A stretch of DNA of 31,559 nt from JBHENW01 sp046261875. GTDB lineage: Bacteria; Acidobacteriota; Thermoanaerobaculia; UBA5066; Gp7-AA6. Where the stretch lies: assembly GCA_046261875.1 (NCBI GenBank), contig JBHENW010000006.1:1-31559 (forward strand). Reading direction: 5' to 3'. Position 1 is the stretch's first letter. Every line of letters begins with the position of its first letter. The notes below the pieces were generated by a model, which was not told the DNA's origin, ran no database searches, and was given only the letters and a program-made list of their open reading frames with translations. The position numbers and the translations under genes were made by a program. This document shows, in pieces, positions 7,071 through 16,980 of the stretch.

Positions 7071-9472
7071 TTACTGCGGTATCCCGATTTTCCGGACGAT
7101 CTCCTGGAACCGGGGGTCCGGCCGGAACTCGTCGAAGACCGAATCCACCCGCGCATAGACGAGCAGGCCCGCCCTCATAGGCCTTCTCGAGCCAATCGAG
7201 CGCCCGCGCGCGATTCGATCCGGAGTTGGCGGCAGCCATGTCGTACTCGGAGATGTACCTTTGCTTCGCGAGCTCCTCCATCGCCCGGAGGGTCTTCAGC
7301 GCCTCGTCCCGGTTGCCCATGACGCTGTAAGTCCGCGCGAGCGCGGCCCGCGGCAGCATCTCGTTGGGCGAGGCTCCGCTGATCCGCCGGGCGACGGTGA
7401 TCGCTTCGTCGAAGAGCCCCTTCTGCTCGTACGCGTAGATCGCGAACGTGCAGAAGCCCGCCACCGTCGGATCCGCGGACTGCGTCTTGCGGTACTGATC
7501 GATCGCCTCGTCGTACTGCCTGGCGTAGTAAAGAAGCCGCACCCGCAGGCAGCCGGAGCTGCTGCTGACCGGATCGAGATCCAGGACGCGGGCGGATTCC
7601 GCGAGCGCCTCCTGCGTTTTCCCCCGGGCGCTCAAGAACAGGCCGTAGGCCTGATGGATGAGAGCCGAGCCCGGGCTCTTCTCCAGCGCACGCCGGAACT
7701 CCTTTTCCGCTCCCTCCCAGTCGAACTCGTAGAACAGCTTGACCTGTCCGAGGGACGCATAACCTTCGCCGAGATTCGGATCGAGCTCGAGGGCTTTCTC
7801 GATCGCCAGCCTCGCCTTCGGCATGACCTCGTGCGGGGGCCGGGCGCGGCGAGCTGGATGTAGCTGTCGGCGAGCCCCGCGTACGCCGGCGCGTACCGTG
7901 GATCCTCCGCGATCGCCAGGTTGAAGTACTCGGCCGCGCGGGCCAGCGATTCCGGCGTGAAGCGCGAGAAGGAAACCCTCCCCTGCAGCGCGAGCTGGAA
8001 GGCCTCGGGGTTGACGGTGCCCCGGCTGGCCAGTTGCGAGTTCTCCTCCGGAGCGACCTGGACGCGCACCTCCCGCACGATCGCGCTCGCGACGTCGCTC
8101 TGCAGCGAGAGGATGTCCTTCAGGTCGCGCTCGTAGCTCTCCGCCCAGATCGGGCGGTCTTCGGCGACGCCGATCAGGCGCGTATTGATGCGGACCCGAT
8201 CCCCCGACCGGAAGACCGATCCCTCGACGACGGCGTCCACCTGGAGTTCCTGCGCGATCTCCGGAAGCGACTTCGTCGTCTCCTTGTAGCGCATGACGGA
8301 AGTCCTCGAGATGACCCGGAGCGCGGAGATCTTCGAAAGCTTGGAGATCAGCTCCTCCGTCATCCCGTCGGCGAAGTAATCGTGCGCCGGGTCCTGGGAG
8401 AGGTTCTCGAGCGGGAGGACCGCGAGGGACTTGATCTCGGGCCCGCTCGCGGCCGCCGCGGGCGGCTTCTCCGCGGCACCCCACGGCTTCCAGAGCAGCA
8501 GACCGCCGGCGAGCAGCGCGGCCCCGATCGCCGCCGCGACGATCGCGGTCTTTCGCCTTCCGGCCGGCGGGGGATGAGTCGCCGGCGCCGGGACTTCGAC
8601 GATCCCGGTGTCGATCTCGCGGACCAGACGGCGGATGTCCACGAGCATCTCGCGGGCAGACTGGTAGCGTTTCTCGGGATCCTTCTCCAGCGCCTTCAGG
8701 ATGATGTCCTGCAGTTTCGGCGGCAGCGCCGGGTTGCGCTCGCGGGGCGGCACGGGATCGCGCTCGAGGACGCGGCTCAGGATCACGGCCGGTGTGCTCC
8801 CCTGAAAGGGCGGCTCCCCGATCGCCATGTCGTAGAGCAGCGCCCCGAAGGCGAAAAGGTCCGCTCGCGCGTCCACGTCTTCGCCGCGGGCCTGCTCCGG
8901 AGACATGAACGAGGCCGTGCCCATCGTGAACCCCGGCGTCGTGAGCTCGCGCGCCACGGTGACGTCCGATTCCGAACCGATGAGGAACTGGGCCGCGGGC
9001 GTCAGGAGGATCTTCGCGAGACCAAAGTCCATCAGCTTGATCAGGCCGCCGGAGGTCACGAAGACGTTGGCCGGCTTGATGTCCCGGTGAATCACGCCGC
9101 GGCTGTGCGCGGCGCTGAGGCCTTCGGCGATCTGGATTGCGATTTCGAGAAGTCTCTCCGTCGGCAACGGGCCCTGTGCCAGGACGAGGTCGAGGGTCTC
9201 GCCTTCGAGCAGCTCCATGGCGATGAAATGGTGGCCGCCGGCTTCGCCGACGTCGTGGATAGTGCAGATGTTGGGGTGGTTGAGGACGGAAGCCGCGTGG
9301 GCTTCCCGTTCGAACCGCTCGACGCTCTCCTGCCGTCGAGCGCTCTATGGACGACGAATTTGAGCGCGACGTGCCGGCCGAGGCGGACGTCCTCGGCCTC
9401 GTATACGACGCCCATCCCGCCCTCGCCGAGGACACGCAGCACGCGATAGTGGGAGATCGTCTGCCCGATCAC
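7071..9472 (-). pseudogene. Ser/Thr kinase with TM helix, TolB/FlgO-like domain and TPRs, broken by three frameshifts
   Basis: Starting at GTG 9472, the frame gives ISHYRVLRVLGEGGMGVVYEAED and RHVALKF. It shifts near 9330-9345 to ESVERFEREAHAASVLNHPNI and then MELLEGET, HRDIKPAN, DFGLAK and SPEQARG, followed by a TM helix (AIVAAAIGAALLAGGLLL), SLAVLPLENLS and the first TPR. It shifts again near 7835-7855 into the frame of MPKARLAIEKALELDPNLGEG, and a third time near 7165-7178 into LLVYARVDSVFDEFRPDPRF, ending at TAA 7071. Across the three joins the protein is complete, about 800 residues, with all kinase residues present. It has the same architecture as the product of 348-2993. Either the gene is newly inactivated or the assembly carries indels. 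Confidence 0.85.
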
Positions 9473-9570
9473 CGAGCCGCCGCCGGATCCGCGCTGCACC
9501 GTATGTTGTCCAGAAAACCTGCCGGTACGGCATGATAGCGCGCGAGATTCGCGGTCCCATTTCGCTTTCG

Positions 9571-9576
9571 AGGAGG
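9571..9576 (+). promoter_or_regulatory. Ribosome-binding site that fixes the arylsulfotransferase start
   Basis: AGGAGG lies six bases before ATG 9583. It makes that ATG the start in preference to the ATG at 9532, which opens with a basic non-homologous leader. Confidence 0.75.
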
Positions 9577-9582
9577 AAGGGA

Positions 9583-11165
9583 ATGCCCACCAGCGCGGAC
9601 GCACCCGATGTCTCCTGGTCGGTCCAACCCACGAACAATCCCCAGGTCGCGAACTTCACGATCACGCCGCCCCCGAACACGAAGGTCACGGTGGACTTCG
9701 GAACCGACACGACGTACGGACGGTCCACGGCGCCCGTCCCGGCGCCGCCGGGCGGGGGCGCCATTTCGATCCTCGTCGCCGGGATGCTCCCCTCGACGAC
9801 GTACCACATGCGCGGGTTCATCCAGTGGCAGGACGGCCGGTTTCTGTCCACCCAGGATCTGACGTTCGCGACGGGACCGCTGCCGGCCGGCATCCTCCCC
9901 ACGCTCACGGCGGCGACGGCGCCCGGCGGGAGCCCGAGCCCGGGTGTGGAGCTGGTCAACGTCATCGACCCGATCGGCCTCTCCGTCGTGACGGACCTCG
10001 CGGGGAACATCGTCTGGTACTACGACAACGCCGCCGACAAGAGCTGGGGCGGTTATGCCTTTCCGATCAGGCCTCTGAAGAACGGAAACCTGATCGCGAG
10101 CATCACGAACCTCTACATGTCCGGCGTACCGAAGACGATCCCCTACAACAGCGTCCTGCGTGAGATCGACCTGGCGGGGAACCCCTTGCGCGAGCTCTCC
10201 CTGTCGGGCTTGAAGGCGGCGCTATCCACTCTGAAGACCCCGAAGGGCTCGATCGTCGATCCCCTGGTGTACAGCCACGACGTGCTCCCGCTCTGGAACG
10301 GACACACGATCCTGATCGTGCAGCAACGCAAGAAGGTCAACCTCACGTTGCCGCCGGGTCCCGGAGTGTTCGATGTCCTCGGCGACGCGCTCGTGGACCT
10401 CGATGAGAATTTCAAGCCCGTCTGGGTCTGGTCCGCCTTCGACTACCTCGACCCCGACCGGCACCCGTATGAATTCGACAAGACGCCCGACGACTGGGAT
10501 TGGACGCACTGCAATTGCGTCGAGCTCGCGCCCGACGGCAACCTCGTCCTTTCCACGCGCAACCAGAACTGGGTCCTGAAGCTCGATTACCAGGGGGGCG
10601 GGGGAACGGGGCGATCCTCTGGAAGCTCGGCTACCAGGGCGATTTCACCCTGACCGGCGACTTCACGGCCGATACGGACTGGTTCTTCGCCCAGCACTTC
10701 CCCCACATCCTCGCCGTGTCGGGCTCGCAGATCACGAGCCTGTCCGTCATGGACAACGGCAACGACCGCTGCTATGCCACGCCGGCCGGGTGCGGGAACA
10801 GCATTCCGCCTCCGGGGGGCGTTCACGCGGGGCGCGATCTTCGCCATCGACGAGACGGCGATGACGGCGAGCCTCGTCTGGCAGTACTCGATCACGCTCT
10901 TCGGACAGAGCCGCCCGTCCCCGCGTACTCGTTCTGGGGCGGCAACGTCATGCTGCTCCAGAACGGCGACACCGAGATCTGCGCCTCCGAGCCCATGAAG
11001 GTCGGGACGCCGCCTCCCGCGAAGGACGCTCCCTCCCAGGTCATCGAGCTGACCGGCCCGCCGTCGAACCCCGCGACCGTGTGGCAGATGCAGGTCACGA
11101 CCGGCGGCGCCTACCGCTCCTACCGCATCCTCAGCCTCTACCCCGGGGTGATCTGGACCAAGTAG
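9583..11165 (+). pseudogene. Arylsulfotransferase (ASST) family protein, frameshifted
   Basis: From ATG 9583, with a strong ribosome-binding site, the protein starts with a fibronectin-like N-terminal domain (VTVDFGTDTTYGRST, LPSTTYHMRG) and continues into the beta-propeller of PF05935-type arylsulfotransferases. VYSHDVLPLWNGH, DWTHCNCVEL and STRNQNWVLKLD match the blocks that hold the active-site His and Arg residues; a further His lies in WFFAQHFPH. Frame changes occur at G runs: 10593-10604, about 10814-10820, and about 10908-10924. After them the reading returns to AYSFWGGNVMLLQNGD and ends at TAG 11163-11165. No signal peptide is visible, although ASSTs are normally periplasmic. The family transfers sulfate between phenolic compounds. 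The run-associated shifts make sequencing error a real possibility. Confidence 0.8.
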
Positions 11166-11444
11166 GGCGCCGAGCCGTTCGCGGTCCACGTGGATCCGGA
11201 GACGTTGCGCGGTTCGCCCACCGAACCTCCCGGAGTGGTGAAGCGCGACAATTTCGGTCCGTATCGCGTACCCGAGGGCCAGTACTTCGTTCTCGGCGAC
11301 AATCGCGACAACTCCTTCGATAGTCGCTTTCAGGGGTCAATCCCGGCCGGGGAGATCGTTGGGATCCCCCGTCGAGTCTATTGGTCTCATGATCTTCAGA
11401 CGAAGAGAATCAGATGGTCGAGAATCGGGAAGACAGTCTATTAG
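11166..11444 (+). pseudogene. lepB: C-terminal remnant of signal peptidase I
   Basis: About 85 residues match the end of type I signal peptidases: VDPETLRGSPTEPPG, RDNFGPYRVPEGQYFVLGDN with the box-E motif GDNRDNSFDSR, and the final IVGIPRRVYWS and IRWSRIGK, ending at TAG 11442-11444. The catalytic Ser and Lys regions and the membrane anchor are missing. The fragment begins directly after the stop codon of the arylsulfotransferase gene, so the boundary may be a deletion or rearrangement junction. It cannot be a functional peptidase. Confidence 0.8.
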
Positions 11445-11463
11445 CTGCGAGCAAGAAACGGCG

Positions 11464-12024
11464 TCACTTCCCGGTGAGATATTGCGCCGGGATCGGATTG
11501 TCGGGCCGCTCCTGGTCCCAGACGACCGACGCGATCCACCAGCGTTGGCCGTCGCGCAGGAGCTGGATCGAGTTGATCCCGCGCACGAAGGGCGCCGCAT
11601 CGGACGGGGAACGGCGCGCCTCGTAGGCCGAGAAGACCTGGCAGACGTTCCCAAAACAGTCGGTGCGTCTCCCGGTTTCCCGCTCGAAGAACCCGGCCGG
11701 CGGGCCCTTCTCTTTCTGGGCGGCCCTCGATTTCAAGACGCGCTCCTCGAACTGGTCCACGTCCATCACGCGAAAGTCCGCCTCCCCCGCCGCTTTGGGA
11801 GGGATCAGCATCCCGACGTAGAGAAAGATGCGGCGCATGCGGTCGAAGTCGGGCGACGCATCGGGCCCGTGACTGACCGAGGCGTAGAGGGCCGACACGA
11901 TGGCATCCACCGACGCGGCGTCCGGGGGGACCGCTTCTCGTCGCTTCGGAGCCTGCCCCGACGCGACGCCCGCCATCAGAAACAGGAGGCAAACGGTTTT
12001 AGGGGTCAATCGTGCATTTTGCAT
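11464..12024 (-). CDS. Small secreted protein, probably NTF2/SnoaL-like fold
   Basis: The protein has 186 residues from ATG 12024. It opens with a basic N-terminus and a hydrophobic core (TVCLLFLMAGVASGQA), a plausible signal peptide cleaved near residue 23-25. The mature part has SVDAIVSALYASVSHGPDASPDFDRMRRIF, two cysteines in TDCFGNVCQVFSAYEAR that may form a disulfide, and an ending INSIQLLRDGQRWWIASVVWDQERPDNPIP. The last block is the usual end of NTF2-like proteins found in many Acidobacteriota. No catalytic function can be assigned. It is 11 bp from the stop of the broken propeller gene upstream on the same strand. Confidence 0.75.
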   Translation of the reverse strand: MQNARLTPKTVCLLFLMAGVASGQAPKRREAVPPDAASVDAIVSALYASVSHGPDASPDFDRMRRIFLYVGMLIPPKAAGEADFRVMDVDQFEERVLKSRAAQKEKGPPAGFFERETGRRTDCFGNVCQVFSAYEARRSPSDAAPFVRGINSIQLLRDGQRWWIASVVWDQERPDNPIPAQYLTGK

Positions 12025-12034
12025 TTTCGCCAGC

Positions 12035-13142
12035 CTATCGCGGCGTGACCACCCCTGGCCGGGGGTCGAGTCGGCGCCGGACGGGAGGCACGCGGCTGGC
12101 TGACGCGGCCGGCTCGTAGCGGAAGGCGTTTCCCAGAGCGCCCGTTCCGGCGCCCGGGACCGTCACCGAGACGTCCACCGTGCCGGCGGCGTGCGGCGGG
12201 GTGCGCGCCGAAATGATGCGCGTCCCGAGAACGGCCACCTCGGTCGCGGCGACGCCGCCGAAGGAGACGCTGGCGCCGTCGGCGAAACCTCTCCCCATGA
12301 TCACGACGTTCGTGCCGCCGCCGGCCGGCCCGAAGGACGGTCCGACGCGCTCGACCCGCGGCGCCTCCGCCGGAGCCCCGGATGGCGCGACCGTGAGCCG
12401 GCCCGAGGTTGCTCGCGACGACACCCCCGAGCATCACGCGTAGCGTCTGTCCCGCCTGCCCCGGAGCCGTGACCGAAGTCGATCCCTGGCCGCACCCGCC
12501 CGGTCCGCCGATGCGCGGGCAGGGAAGAGTCAGCGCCGTGTACGGCCCGCATGCCGCTCCCGTGAAGATCGTCACCGCCGTATTCACGTCCGTGCAAGTC
12601 GAGGACGTAGCTCTCCGAGCTCGCCGGCGTGAACTCGAACCACGTCGAGCCGGCGCGCCCCCGTCCCGGCAGGCACGGCGGGCCGAAAGGTCGTGCAGGC
12701 CCTCGGTGAGCGAGGTCCAGGTCGCGCCACCGTCCGTCGTCTTCCAGACCCCGCCCCCCGCCGCGCCCGCGTAGGCGACGCCGGGAGCGCCCGGAACCGG
12801 CGTCATCGCCGTCATCCGGCCGGCTCCGTTGGTCGGACCGAGCGAGATCCACTGGGTCACGCGCTCCGAGGCGCTGCGCCGCTTCAGGGCGGCTTCCCGG
12901 GCGCGATGCTTCTCGTACTCTTCCGCGACGAGCCGCCGCTGCCGCTCCGGATCGATCCGCCCGCCGTCGCCGTGGCGTTCCAGGTAATCCAGCACGCGCG
13001 CGTCGATGCTCTCGGACTCGCCGAACCGGCCCTTCCACTCGAGCCCGGCGCGATACCGCATGGCGACCGGCCGGAGCTCGCCGGCGCTTTTCGAACCGGC
13101 GACAAAGCCCGCCACGATCGCAACCGCGGGGGCGCTCTTCAT
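12035..13142 (-). pseudogene. Secreted propeller/IPT-domain protein, deleted and frameshifted
   Basis: From ATG 13142 a signal-like N-terminus (KSAPAVAIVAGFVAG) leads to WISLGPTNGAGRMTAM and GGGVWKTTDGGATWTSLTEGL, the opening of sialidase/sortilin-type (BNR) propellers. Only one blade remains. The sequence then passes in a second frame to TWFEFTPASSESYVLDL, back to VNTAVTIFTGAACGPYTAL and ASNLG, and in a third frame to an IPT/TIG domain (RVERVGPSFGPAGGGTNVVIMG, VSFGGVAATEVAVLG, GNAFRYE), ending at TAG 12035-12037. The usual seven or so further blades are missing, so an internal deletion must be added to the frameshifts. It looks like true decay more than a few base-calling errors. Confidence 0.7.
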
Positions 13143-13443
13143 ACGGCTAGGTACGCTCCTGCCGCTCCGAAGTTATCTCCCGCCCCGCTGGCCCCGACGT
13201 CGTCAGCAGTCTCACGGGGCCGCTCCTACCGGCGCATGTGCTGCCGTGAGCCGAATCGCGTTCATCCCCCAGCTTGGGGAAGTCTGGATAATGCTGCGGC
13301 TTCTCATCAAGGGTGCCAGGGTGCGGCCACCGGCCCCGGCGTCAGCCTGATCGAGCCGAGCCCAAGCGCTCGCCCGCATCGGTAGGGGCGGGCTGGTCCC
13401 CGCCCGCCATCTCATATTCTTCGCGCCGAGGAGAGTTTCCAAA
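13143..13443. other. Non-coding gap with a short hairpin
   Basis: This 301-bp intergenic stretch separates two divergent genes. It contains a small inverted repeat (CCCC-AGCTT-type loop-GGGG around 13266-13281), followed by GATAAT at about 13290, which could be a -10 element for the plus strand; no matching -35 was found. A ribosome-binding GAGGAG lies just before ATG 13444. No other gene or RNA was recognised. Confidence 0.4.
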
Positions 13444-15453
13444 ATGACATTTGTCCCACGCCTTCGTGCCCTTTGGGTTCTGTCCGTCGCTCTGTTCCTC
13501 GCCTCGATCGGGTTCGCTCAGACGCCCAAGCTGCAGGCGCCCAAACCCAAATACCCCAACTACCCGAGCGAGATGCCGTCGACGTTCAAGCCGGTGACGG
13601 CGAGCTTCGACCACGAGCGGCGCACGGTCATGATTCCGATGCGCGACAAGGTCAAGCTCTATACGGTCATCCTCGTGCCCAAAGGCGCGAAGAAAGCTCC
13701 GATCCTGCTGACGCGGACTCCGTACAACGCGAAGAACCTCACGGCGCACTCCGCGAGCAACCGGCTCGGACCCAACCTGTACGGCTACGACAACGCGACC
13801 GACGTGATCGTCGAGGGCGGTTACATCCGCGTGGTCCAGGACATCCGGGGAAAGCACAACTCCGAGGGGGACTACGTGATGAACCGGCCCTTGAGCGGCC
13901 CGCAGAACCCCACGCTTGTGGATCATTCGACCGATACCTACGACACGATCGACTGGCTCGTGAAGAACGTTCCCGAGACCAACGGCCGGGTCGGCATCAT
14001 GGGGATCTCCTACAACGGCTTCCTTCCGCTGATGGCGCTCGTCAACCCACACCCCGCGCTGAAGGTCGCCGTGCCGATGAATCCGATGGTGGACGGATGG
14101 ATCGGCGACGACTGGTTCCAGAACGGCGCCTTCCGCCAGACGATGGCCGGCTTCATCTACGAGCAGCAGGGCACGCGCGACAACGAGGCGAAATTCTGGC
14201 GGAGTCACTTCGACGACTACGACCTCTTCATGGAAGCTGGTTCGGCCGGAGAGCTCGGGCGGCGCTATGGCCTCGAGCAACTCGGCTTCTGGCGCAAGCT
14301 CCTCGAGCATCCGACTTACGACGCCTACTGGCGTGACCAGGCGGTAGACAAGATCCTCGCGAAGCAGCCGCTGAAGGTGCCCGTGATGATCGTGCACAGC
14401 CTCTGGGACCAGGAGGACATCTACGGGGCGATCGCCGTGTACAAGGCGATCAAGCCGAAGGATCCCGAAAACCAGAACGTCTTTCTATTCATCGGACCCT
14501 GGAACCACGGTCAGGCCATCTGGGACGGCAGCGCTCTCGGGGCGATCAAGTTCGGGAGCGACACGGCGCTTTACTTTCGGGAGCTCCTGGGACCCTTCCT
14601 GAACAACTATCTCCAGGAAGGAAAGCCCGGTCAGACGCCAGGAGAGGTTCTCCTGGAGCTGGTCATCCCACCTCCTGTGATCGCTTTCGAGACCGGTACC
14701 AACAGATGGCTTAGTTTGCCCGGCTGGCCGGCCGGCTGCCCGGCCGACGAGAAGTGCTCGATCAAGCCGACGCCTCTCTATCTCGGTGCCGGTGGAAACG
14801 TCGGCTTCACTCCGGCCACTGCGGGCGGCGAGGCTTTCACCGAGTATGTCTCCGACCCCGCGCGGCCAGTCCCGTACATCCGGCGCCCCATCGTTCCCTC
14901 GAGCCACGATCAGTCCAAGGGCTGGAAGGAGTGGCTGGTGTCCGATCAGCGCGAGTGGTCCGGGCGGCCCGACGTCGCCGTCTTCGTGTCCGACGTTCTG
15001 AAGGAGCCCGTGAAGATCGCCGGCGAGCCGATCGCGAACCTCGTGGCCTCGACTTCCGGCACCGACTCCGACTGGGTCGTCAAGTTGATCGACGTCTATC
15101 CCGACCAGGTCGCCGGCGACCCGGCCATGGGGGGTTACCAGCTCATGGTCTCCGGCGAGATCTTCCGCGGCCGCTACCGCGAGAGCCTCGAGACTCCCAA
15201 GGCGCTCGAGCCGGGCAAGCCGCTGACCTACAAGTTCGAGCTACCGACCGTGAACCACGTCTTCCTGCCGGGCCACCGCATCATGGTGCAGGTTCAGTCG
15301 AGCTGGTTCCCGCTCTACGACCGCAACCCGCAGACTTTCGTGCCCAGCATCTTCTGGGCGAAACCGGAGGACTACAAGAAAGCCACGCAGCGCATCCACC
15401 ACGCGCCAACAGAGTCGAGCTTCATCGAGCTGCCGCTCGTGACGTCTCCCTAA
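13444..15453 (+). CDS. Secreted CocE/NonD family hydrolase (S15 type)
   Basis: The protein has 669 residues from ATG 13444. The N-terminus LRALWVLSVALFLASIGFAQ is a signal peptide. An alpha/beta-hydrolase domain follows with oxyanion-side RTPYNAKN and VVQDIRGK, nucleophile block GISYNG (Ser189), acid block HSLWDQED (Asp322) and WNHGQ (His355). These form the catalytic triad of the X-Pro dipeptidyl-peptidase/CocE clan. The C-terminal 200 residues are the jelly-roll domain of this family (PVKIAGEPIANL, GYQLMVSGEIFRGRYRES, LPGHRIMVQVQSSWFP). Overall length and secretion resemble alpha-amino-acid ester hydrolases and glutaryl-acylase-like enzymes, which cut ester or amide bonds of small acylated substrates. 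The exact substrate cannot be inferred. The gene stands alone and is intact. Confidence 0.9.
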   Translation: MTFVPRLRALWVLSVALFLASIGFAQTPKLQAPKPKYPNYPSEMPSTFKPVTASFDHERRTVMIPMRDKVKLYTVILVPKGAKKAPILLTRTPYNAKNLTAHSASNRLGPNLYGYDNATDVIVEGGYIRVVQDIRGKHNSEGDYVMNRPLSGPQNPTLVDHSTDTYDTIDWLVKNVPETNGRVGIMGISYNGFLPLMALVNPHPALKVAVPMNPMVDGWIGDDWFQNGAFRQTMAGFIYEQQGTRDNEAKFWRSHFDDYDLFMEAGSAGELGRRYGLEQLGFWRKLLEHPTYDAYWRDQAVDKILAKQPLKVPVMIVHSLWDQEDIYGAIAVYKAIKPKDPENQNVFLFIGPWNHGQAIWDGSALGAIKFGSDTALYFRELLGPFLNNYLQEGKPGQTPGEVLLELVIPPPVIAFETGTNRWLSLPGWPAGCPADEKCSIKPTPLYLGAGGNVGFTPATAGGEAFTEYVSDPARPVPYIRRPIVPSSHDQSKGWKEWLVSDQREWSGRPDVAVFVSDVLKEPVKIAGEPIANLVASTSGTDSDWVVKLIDVYPDQVAGDPAMGGYQLMVSGEIFRGRYRESLETPKALEPGKPLTYKFELPTVNHVFLPGHRIMVQVQSSWFPLYDRNPQTFVPSIFWAKPEDYKKATQRIHHAPTESSFIELPLVTSP

Positions 15454-15480
15454 ACGGGCGCAGCTTCGCCGGAAGCGAAA

Positions 15481-15509
15481 GGCCCTGGTCGTTCGCTACC
15501 ACCAGGGCC
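15481..15509. terminator. Inverted repeat between convergent genes
   Basis: Nine-base arms GGCCCTGGT (15481-15489) and ACCAGGGCC (15501-15509) with an 11-base loop lie between the stop of the CocE-type gene (15453) and the stop of the minus-strand gene (15530). A bidirectional terminator would fit; no T-run follows on the plus strand. Confidence 0.5.
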
Positions 15510-15529
15510 GCGGATTCTCCGTTTGCCGG

Positions 15530-16842
15530 TTAATCCTCCCAGTAGGGACTGTCCGCCAGGTCGCGCGTTGGAAACGGATGGTTGTAGTAGTCGTCGTTGC
15601 CCGGATCGAGAAGCTTGTCTCGCAGCGGATAGGTGACGAACGGGAACATCAGGTCGACCGCCTCGGGGTCGAGCGTGTCGAGAACGGCGCCCGCGCCTGC
15701 CGAGCAGAGGTGGAACTGGAACGCCCAGCAGTGGTGAATGGACTCCGGACGGACGAGACCTCGTTGTGGGTGCTCTCGTGCAGGAGAATGGCCTCCGACA
15801 TTCCGGGCCCGGTCTCCGGCGTACCGAAGTCGCGAGCTCCGCAGCCGGGTGACGCTCCGAGCCAGACGACCGACCACTGCGCGAAGCTGGTGCCGAGAGT
15901 GTTTACGAAGGCCGTCCCGCAGATGTTGGGATCCTCCGCCGGGCCCTCGTAGTAAACGTAGTAGCGCTTCTGCGAGGGATCGGCTGTCCAGCCCCGCGCC
16001 TCGAGCTCGTCGGTGACGGCAGTGAACGCGTCCCCGGTCGCCGCATATTCGGCGGTCGTCAGGAGCCCGCGCACGAACGACACGTCCAGGCGCTCCGTCT
16101 GGCGTACGGTGTACGTGTCGAGCCGGATATGCCGTCCGGTTTGCCCTTCGAGCCAGACGTTCATGGACTCGACGGCGTCCTCGATCACTCCGTTCGTGTC
16201 GAGCGTCTGGTCGACACCGTCCGACGGGACGAAGTAGATCGCGTGCGCCTGCGCGCCCACGGCGACGTCCTGGCGGTCCTGGGTGGCACGACCGGACGAC
16301 GGTTTCGTGCTCCGGCCGCTCGTGAACCCCAGCGTGCCGTGATACGCCGTTTCCGTACTGAGGAAGTTTGTCACCCGCGTGCGGTACCTTCCCGCCGGCG
16401 GGAAAGTCACCTCAGCCGTCTCCGTCGCTTCGCCGTCGCCGGCGAGCTGTCCGTTGGTGCCGCTGCCGACCTGGACCCAGTTGCCGGCGGCGTCCTGCTT
16501 GTCGATGTAGAGGTCGAGGTCGTAAGACAGCGCCGCTCCCGCGCTCCAGGAGATGGTCGCCGTGACCTTCGAGGTCCGGAAGTTGTCGAGGACCTGGAAC
16601 TCCCGCACGTCGGCGGAGCCGGTCACTCCGACCGGATCGGGAAGCGCAGCCGTCCCGTCCCACTCTTCTCCCGGCTGAGCACGGCCGGCGCCTCCGTCGG
16701 CCGGGCGAGCCCCCACGGGCCGGGCAAACCGTTTGTCATAGAACATCTTGATCTGCATGTTGCCGTGACTCGCGCGGGCCACCTCGGCCAGCAGGAAGCC
16801 CCCGCAAAAAAGGATGAGCGTACCGACTGCTTTATGACGCAT
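15530..16842 (-). pseudogene. Secreted HExxH metallopeptidase-like protein, one frameshift
   Basis: From ATG 16842 a signal peptide (AVGTLILFCGGFLLAEVARA) precedes a beta-rich segment at about residues 75-165 (VTATISWSAGAALSYDLDLYI, AGRYRTRVTNF) like a PPC domain. A second domain has RYYVYYEG, FAQWSVVWLG and HESTHNE, where HExxH (His355, Glu356, His359) is the zinc-binding signature. Four residues later one G appears to be missing (about 15757-15761). Restoring it gives HNEGLVRPESIHHCWAFQF and a clean C-terminus to TAA 15530, about 437 residues in all. Without it the protein ends in a shifted tail. No named peptidase family was recognised. Since everything else is in order, a sequencing error is as likely as a mutation. 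Confidence 0.75.
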
Positions 16843-16980
16843 GGGAGACCTCCTCTCGGTTGGAATGGAAGCACCGAGAAGCTCCCGGGGAATGAGGAGA
16901 AGACCTCATTGGAATGACGGGAGGCACCTCAGTCTGGTTGGCCACTCGGCCGCGACGGCGGCGCAAATAGAATTCCCTGC
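16843..16980. promoter_or_regulatory. Divergent intergenic region with inverted and direct repeats
   Basis: This 138-bp gap must hold the promoters of two secreted-protein genes. AATGAGG (16891-16897) and CCTCATT (16904-16910) form a perfect 7-bp inverted repeat with a 6-base centre. TTGGAATG occurs twice in direct orientation (16860-16867 and 16909-16916). These could be operator sites, but no regulator is adjacent. Confidence 0.3.

Noticed and set aside
13286..13300. Sigma-54-like promoter (GG...GC) upstream of the CocE-type gene
   Set aside because: The GG to GC spacing is about two bases too short for a -24/-12 element.
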